Shown: piece after piece, positions 61,606 through 64,000 of the stretch | How positions within the stretch are numbered: the stretch's first letter is position 1 | How the letters are laid out: each line of letters begins with the position of its first letter | Source: Hoeflea_A sp965228435 | Lineage (GTDB): Bacteria > Pseudomonadota > Alphaproteobacteria > Rhizobiales > Rhizobiaceae | NCBI GenBank assembly: GCA_965228435.1 | Contig: OZ245818.1 | Span: 4,960,001 to 5,024,000, forward strand | DNA: 64,000 bases | Direction of reading: 5' to 3' | Notes under the pieces: generated by a model | What the model saw: only the letters and a program-made list of their open reading frames with translations | What the model was told of the DNA's origin: nothing | Database searches by the model: none | Made by a program: the position numbers and the translations under genes

Positions 61606-61616
61606 CGGTCAGACGA

Positions 61617-61638
61617 ATATCCTCATTAATGAGGATAT
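61617..61638. promoter_or_regulatory. Perfect 22-bp palindrome between luxR and the amidase gene
   Basis: The 11-base arm ATATCCTCATT is followed directly by its exact complement AATGAGGATAT, no spacer. It starts 12 bases after the luxR stop and ends 63 bases before the amidase ATG at 61702. Because there is no loop or T-tract it is an operator rather than a terminator. The neighbouring LuxR protein is the obvious candidate; lux-box-like sites are about 20 bp. This is inference. Confidence 0.7.
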
Positions 61639-61701
61639 ACAGCCATTCACTCCCGTAGGATTCTTTTCCGATAGCCCCGAACAAGGCCATTGGGAGAGCG
61701 T

Positions 61702-63114
61702 ATGACACATCAAGATGCCCACAAGCTGACCCTTGGGGAGGCTCTGGCTGCGTTGCGGGACGGCACGTTGTCGAGCCGCGATTATGTCGAAGCCCTGATC
61801 GCCCGGTGTGAGGCGATGCAGGATATGAATGCACTCGTGTCGCATGACTGGGACGCGCTGCGCGCTGCCGCCGATCAGGCGGATGCATCGGGCCGGGCCG
61901 GGCAGGGGCTAACCGGCGTTCCATTGTGCCTGAAGGACAACATCAACACGACCGGACTTCCGACCAGTGCCGCAACAGGCGCCCTTCGCGGTTGGATGGC
62001 ATCCGAAGACGCCCCGATCGCCAAGGCGCTCTTTGAAGCAGGTGCTTTGCTTGGCGGCAAGGGCAACATGCATGAACTCGCCTTCGGCATTACCAGCAAC
62101 AATGCGGTGACCGGACCGGCGCGCAATCCGTGGAACCCGGATATGATCCCCGGCGGATCGAGCGGTGGCGTGGCCACGGCCGTCGCGGGGCGGATGATGC
62201 CGGCCGGTATCGGGAGCGATACGGGTGCTTCGGTTCGATTGCCGGCATCGCTTTGCGGCCTTGTCGGCTTCCGACCCACGGTCGGGCGCTATAGCGGCGA
62301 AGGGATCGTGCCGATCTCCAGCACCCGCGATACGGCCGGCCCGATAACCCGAACAGTCGCTGACGCGCGGCTGCTGGACGCGATCATGGCGGGCGAAGTT
62401 GAGCAGACGGACGTTCCCGCTGCGGACCAGTTGAGGCTCGGTGTTCCGCGAACCCGTTTCTACGAGGACCTCGATCCATCGGTTGCCGACAATATTGGCG
62501 CGATGCTCGACCGGCTGGCGGCAGCCGGCGTGACGTTGGTGGAGGCGGATATCGACAATGTATCGGCTCTCAACGACGCCGTGAGCTTTCCGGTGGCGCT
62601 TTATGAATTCATGGTGGAGCTGCCGAAGTTCCTCGACGAGCACAACATCGAACTGACGATGCAGGATATTCATGACGGCATCGGCAGCCCGGACGTCAAA
62701 GGGCTGTTCGGTTCACAGATGGGCGATGAGGCCATGCCGGAGGCGGTCTACCGCCAGGCGATGGATGTGGAACGTCCGCAGCTACAGGCCGCCTATGCCG
62801 CCTATTTCGCCGACAACCGGCTGGACGCCGCGATCTTTCCAACGGCACCCTTGCCGGCGCGTCCGATCGGTCAGGACGAAACGGTTGAACACAATGGCGA
62901 GCAGCAGCCGACCTTTCCGACCTTCATTCGCAACACCGATCCAGCCAGCAATGCGGCAATCCCCGGAATCAGCCTGCCCAGCGGGGTGACGTCCTCAGGC
63001 CTGCCGCTCGGCATCGAATTGGACGGGCCGGTTGGAAGCGACACTCGGCTTCTGGCCGTCGCGGCCACGGTCGAGACCATTCTCGGCTTTGACGCCGAGC
63101 CGCCGTCAAGCTGA
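61702..63114 (+). CDS. Amidase signature family enzyme (indoleacetamide hydrolase-like)
   Basis: 470 residues from the ATG at 61702 (GGAG five bases upstream); TTG 61690 is an alternative. Ser-cisSer-Lys triad: K78 in LTGVPLCLKDNINTTGLPTS, cis-Ser near 153-154 in IPGGSSGGVATAVAG and nucleophile Ser 177 in GIGSDTGASVRLPASLCG; the family Gly of GGS is Ala here. GNMHELAFGITSNNAVTGPA and FRPTVGRYSGEGIVPIS are as in IaaH/mandelamide hydrolases. It releases ammonia and a carboxylic acid from an aryl or alkyl amide. It is followed by an ABC binding-protein gene, suggesting uptake of the amide. Confidence 0.92.
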   Translation: MTHQDAHKLTLGEALAALRDGTLSSRDYVEALIARCEAMQDMNALVSHDWDALRAAADQADASGRAGQGLTGVPLCLKDNINTTGLPTSAATGALRGWMASEDAPIAKALFEAGALLGGKGNMHELAFGITSNNAVTGPARNPWNPDMIPGGSSGGVATAVAGRMMPAGIGSDTGASVRLPASLCGLVGFRPTVGRYSGEGIVPISSTRDTAGPITRTVADARLLDAIMAGEVEQTDVPAADQLRLGVPRTRFYEDLDPSVADNIGAMLDRLAAAGVTLVEADIDNVSALNDAVSFPVALYEFMVELPKFLDEHNIELTMQDIHDGIGSPDVKGLFGSQMGDEAMPEAVYRQAMDVERPQLQAAYAAYFADNRLDAAIFPTAPLPARPIGQDETVEHNGEQQPTFPTFIRNTDPASNAAIPGISLPSGVTSSGLPLGIELDGPVGSDTRLLAVAATVETILGFDAEPPSS

Positions 63115-63137
63115 TCAAAAACAAGGGAGAACACTCC

Positions 63138-64000
63138 ATGCAACGCAGACATTTCATGACATCCGCCATCGCCGCAGCCGGGATGGCCGGACTGATGGCA
63201 CTCTCCGGCCCGGCAGCGCTTGCTGCCGATCCCGTCAAGGTCGGTATCCTGATCCCGTTGTCCGGACCCGGAGGCCTGTTCGGCCCGTCGTCGCAGATGA
63301 GCGCACAACTGGCCATCGATGAGGTCAACGCAGCCGGAGGACTGCTCGGCCGACCGATCGAGCCGGTTTTCGTCGATGTTGGCGGTCCGCCCGCCGATGC
63401 CACCCAGGCGGCGCTGAAGCTCTGGAAGGGGCAAAAGGCCGAAGCCTTTATCGGCATGCACGACAGTGCCGTCCGCGGTGCGCTCACCAATCTGTTCAAG
63501 GGACAGGTGCCGTACATCTATACGCCGGTCTACGAAGGCGGTGAATGTACGCCTGGTACATTCGTGTTGGGTGAAACGCCGGCCCAGCAGCTGGCACCGG
63601 TGATTCCCTGGTTGTCAGAGCAGAAAGGGATCAGCAAGTGGTATCTGATCGGCAATGACTATAACTGGCCACGCGACACCAATGCTGCAGCCAAGGGCTA
63701 TATCGAGGCCACAGGCGGGACGGTTGTCGGTGAAGAATATCTGCCCTTTACGGTCGACAATTTCGATTCAAGCCTTGCCAAGATCAAGGAAAGCGGCGCG
63801 GATGGGGTGCTGGTCACCCTGGTCGGTGGCGCTTCAGTCGGTTTCAACCGGGCCTTCGCCAGCTTCGGGCTTGACGATCAGGCGGTGCGGCTGGGCACGC
63901 TGATCGAAGAGAATACGCTCGCCGGCATCGGTGCGGAAAACGCCAAGGACCTCTATTCGTCGGCCGGCTATTTCGCCAACATCGACACGCCGGCAGCCAA
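63138..64000 (+). CDS. Amide/urea-type ABC transporter substrate-binding protein, partial (runs off right edge)
   Basis: ATG 63138 has GGGAGA seven bases upstream. An open frame of 287 codons continues past the window end. Signal peptide: MQRRHFMTSAIAAAGMAGLM, cleavage after ALAA. The mature start DPVKVGILIPLSGPGGLFGP and AIDEVNAAGGLLGRPIEPVF is the Peripla_BP_5/6 family of UrtA, FmdD and AmiC. TPVYEGGECTPGTFVLGETP and ISKWYLIGNDYNWPRDTNAA fit the UrtA/FmdD subgroup. Its neighbour is an amidase, so it probably binds an amide. The permease and ATPase genes would be to the right. Confidence 0.9.
   Translation, partial: MQRRHFMTSAIAAAGMAGLMALSGPAALAADPVKVGILIPLSGPGGLFGPSSQMSAQLAIDEVNAAGGLLGRPIEPVFVDVGGPPADATQAALKLWKGQKAEAFIGMHDSAVRGALTNLFKGQVPYIYTPVYEGGECTPGTFVLGETPAQQLAPVIPWLSEQKGISKWYLIGNDYNWPRDTNAAAKGYIEATGGTVVGEEYLPFTVDNFDSSLAKIKESGADGVLVTLVGGASVGFNRAFASFGLDDQAVRLGTLIEENTLAGIGAENAKDLYSSAGYFANIDTPAA

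Noticed and set aside
1..64000. tRNA, rRNA, CRISPR arrays, insertion sequences, integrase or attachment sites
   Set aside because: Intergenic regions were read on both strands; no cloverleaf-like segment, spaced direct-repeat array or transposase frame was seen.

Overview
The window looks like chromosome of a GC-rich alphaproteobacterium, most likely Hyphomicrobiales (Rhizobiales). This is inferred from the rhizobial-style glgPBCAX-pgm operon, the many ABC and TRAP solute-binding proteins, the FCD-type GntR regulators and the strong AGGAGG-type ribosome sites. The TRAP system would fit a marine or oligotrophic lifestyle. I see no rRNA, tRNA, CRISPR array, insertion sequence or integrase. Genus-level placement cannot be made from the sequence alone.

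Layout. 1-4.7 kb: the start of a contractile injection (eCIS or phage-tail-like) locus on the minus strand: sheath, tube, baseplate-hub chaperone and a proline-rich protein running off the left edge. 5.2-9.9 kb: RecQ, an enoyl-CoA hydratase family protein, an SLC13/RCK_C transporter and a 51-residue protein. 10-13.9 kb: a GntR regulator divergent from a TIGR04076 - aldo/keto reductase - aldo/keto reductase::RidA operon, with a clean operator between them. 14-25.3 kb: the complete glycogen operon glgP-glgB-glgC-glgA-glgX-pgm, preceded by a LacI-type palindrome. 25.3-27.1 kb: a small membrane protein, a secreted cysteine-containing protein and a DUF218 protein. 27.1-35.5 kb: a TRAP transporter with a D-amino-acid-dehydrogenase-like flavoprotein and a ThDP enzyme, divergent from GntR - Asp/Glu racemase family - ProC. 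35.6-51.6 kb: a catabolic island with a winged-helix::solute-binding-protein fusion, seven or eight oxidoreductases, a ribose-type ABC transporter whose ATPase and permease are fused, small VOC, ABM and YciI proteins, an AraC regulator and an alpha/beta hydrolase. 51.6-57.4 kb: an envelope/signalling group (class III nucleotide cyclase, ArnT-like glycosyltransferase, TPR::acyltransferase-like protein). 57.9-64 kb: GMC oxidoreductase, class V aminotransferase, LuxR regulator, amidase and the start of an amide/urea-type ABC transporter.

How it fits together. The glycogen operon interconverts glucose-1-phosphate and glycogen. The TRAP and ribose-type ABC clusters each pair an uptake system with enzymes and a local regulator, which is the signature of substrate-specific catabolic modules. 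Their substrates cannot be read from the sequence. The most unusual items are the winged-helix::SBP fusion (35572-37305), the AKR::RidA fusion (12382-13878), the TPR::acyltransferase-like protein whose acidic motif residue is replaced by His (55461-57419), the eCIS locus with its unlisted proline-rich frame at the left edge, and a perfect 22-bp palindrome between luxR and the amidase gene (61617-61638). Several starts were moved from the longest open frame to internal ATGs that have clear Shine-Dalgarno spacing.
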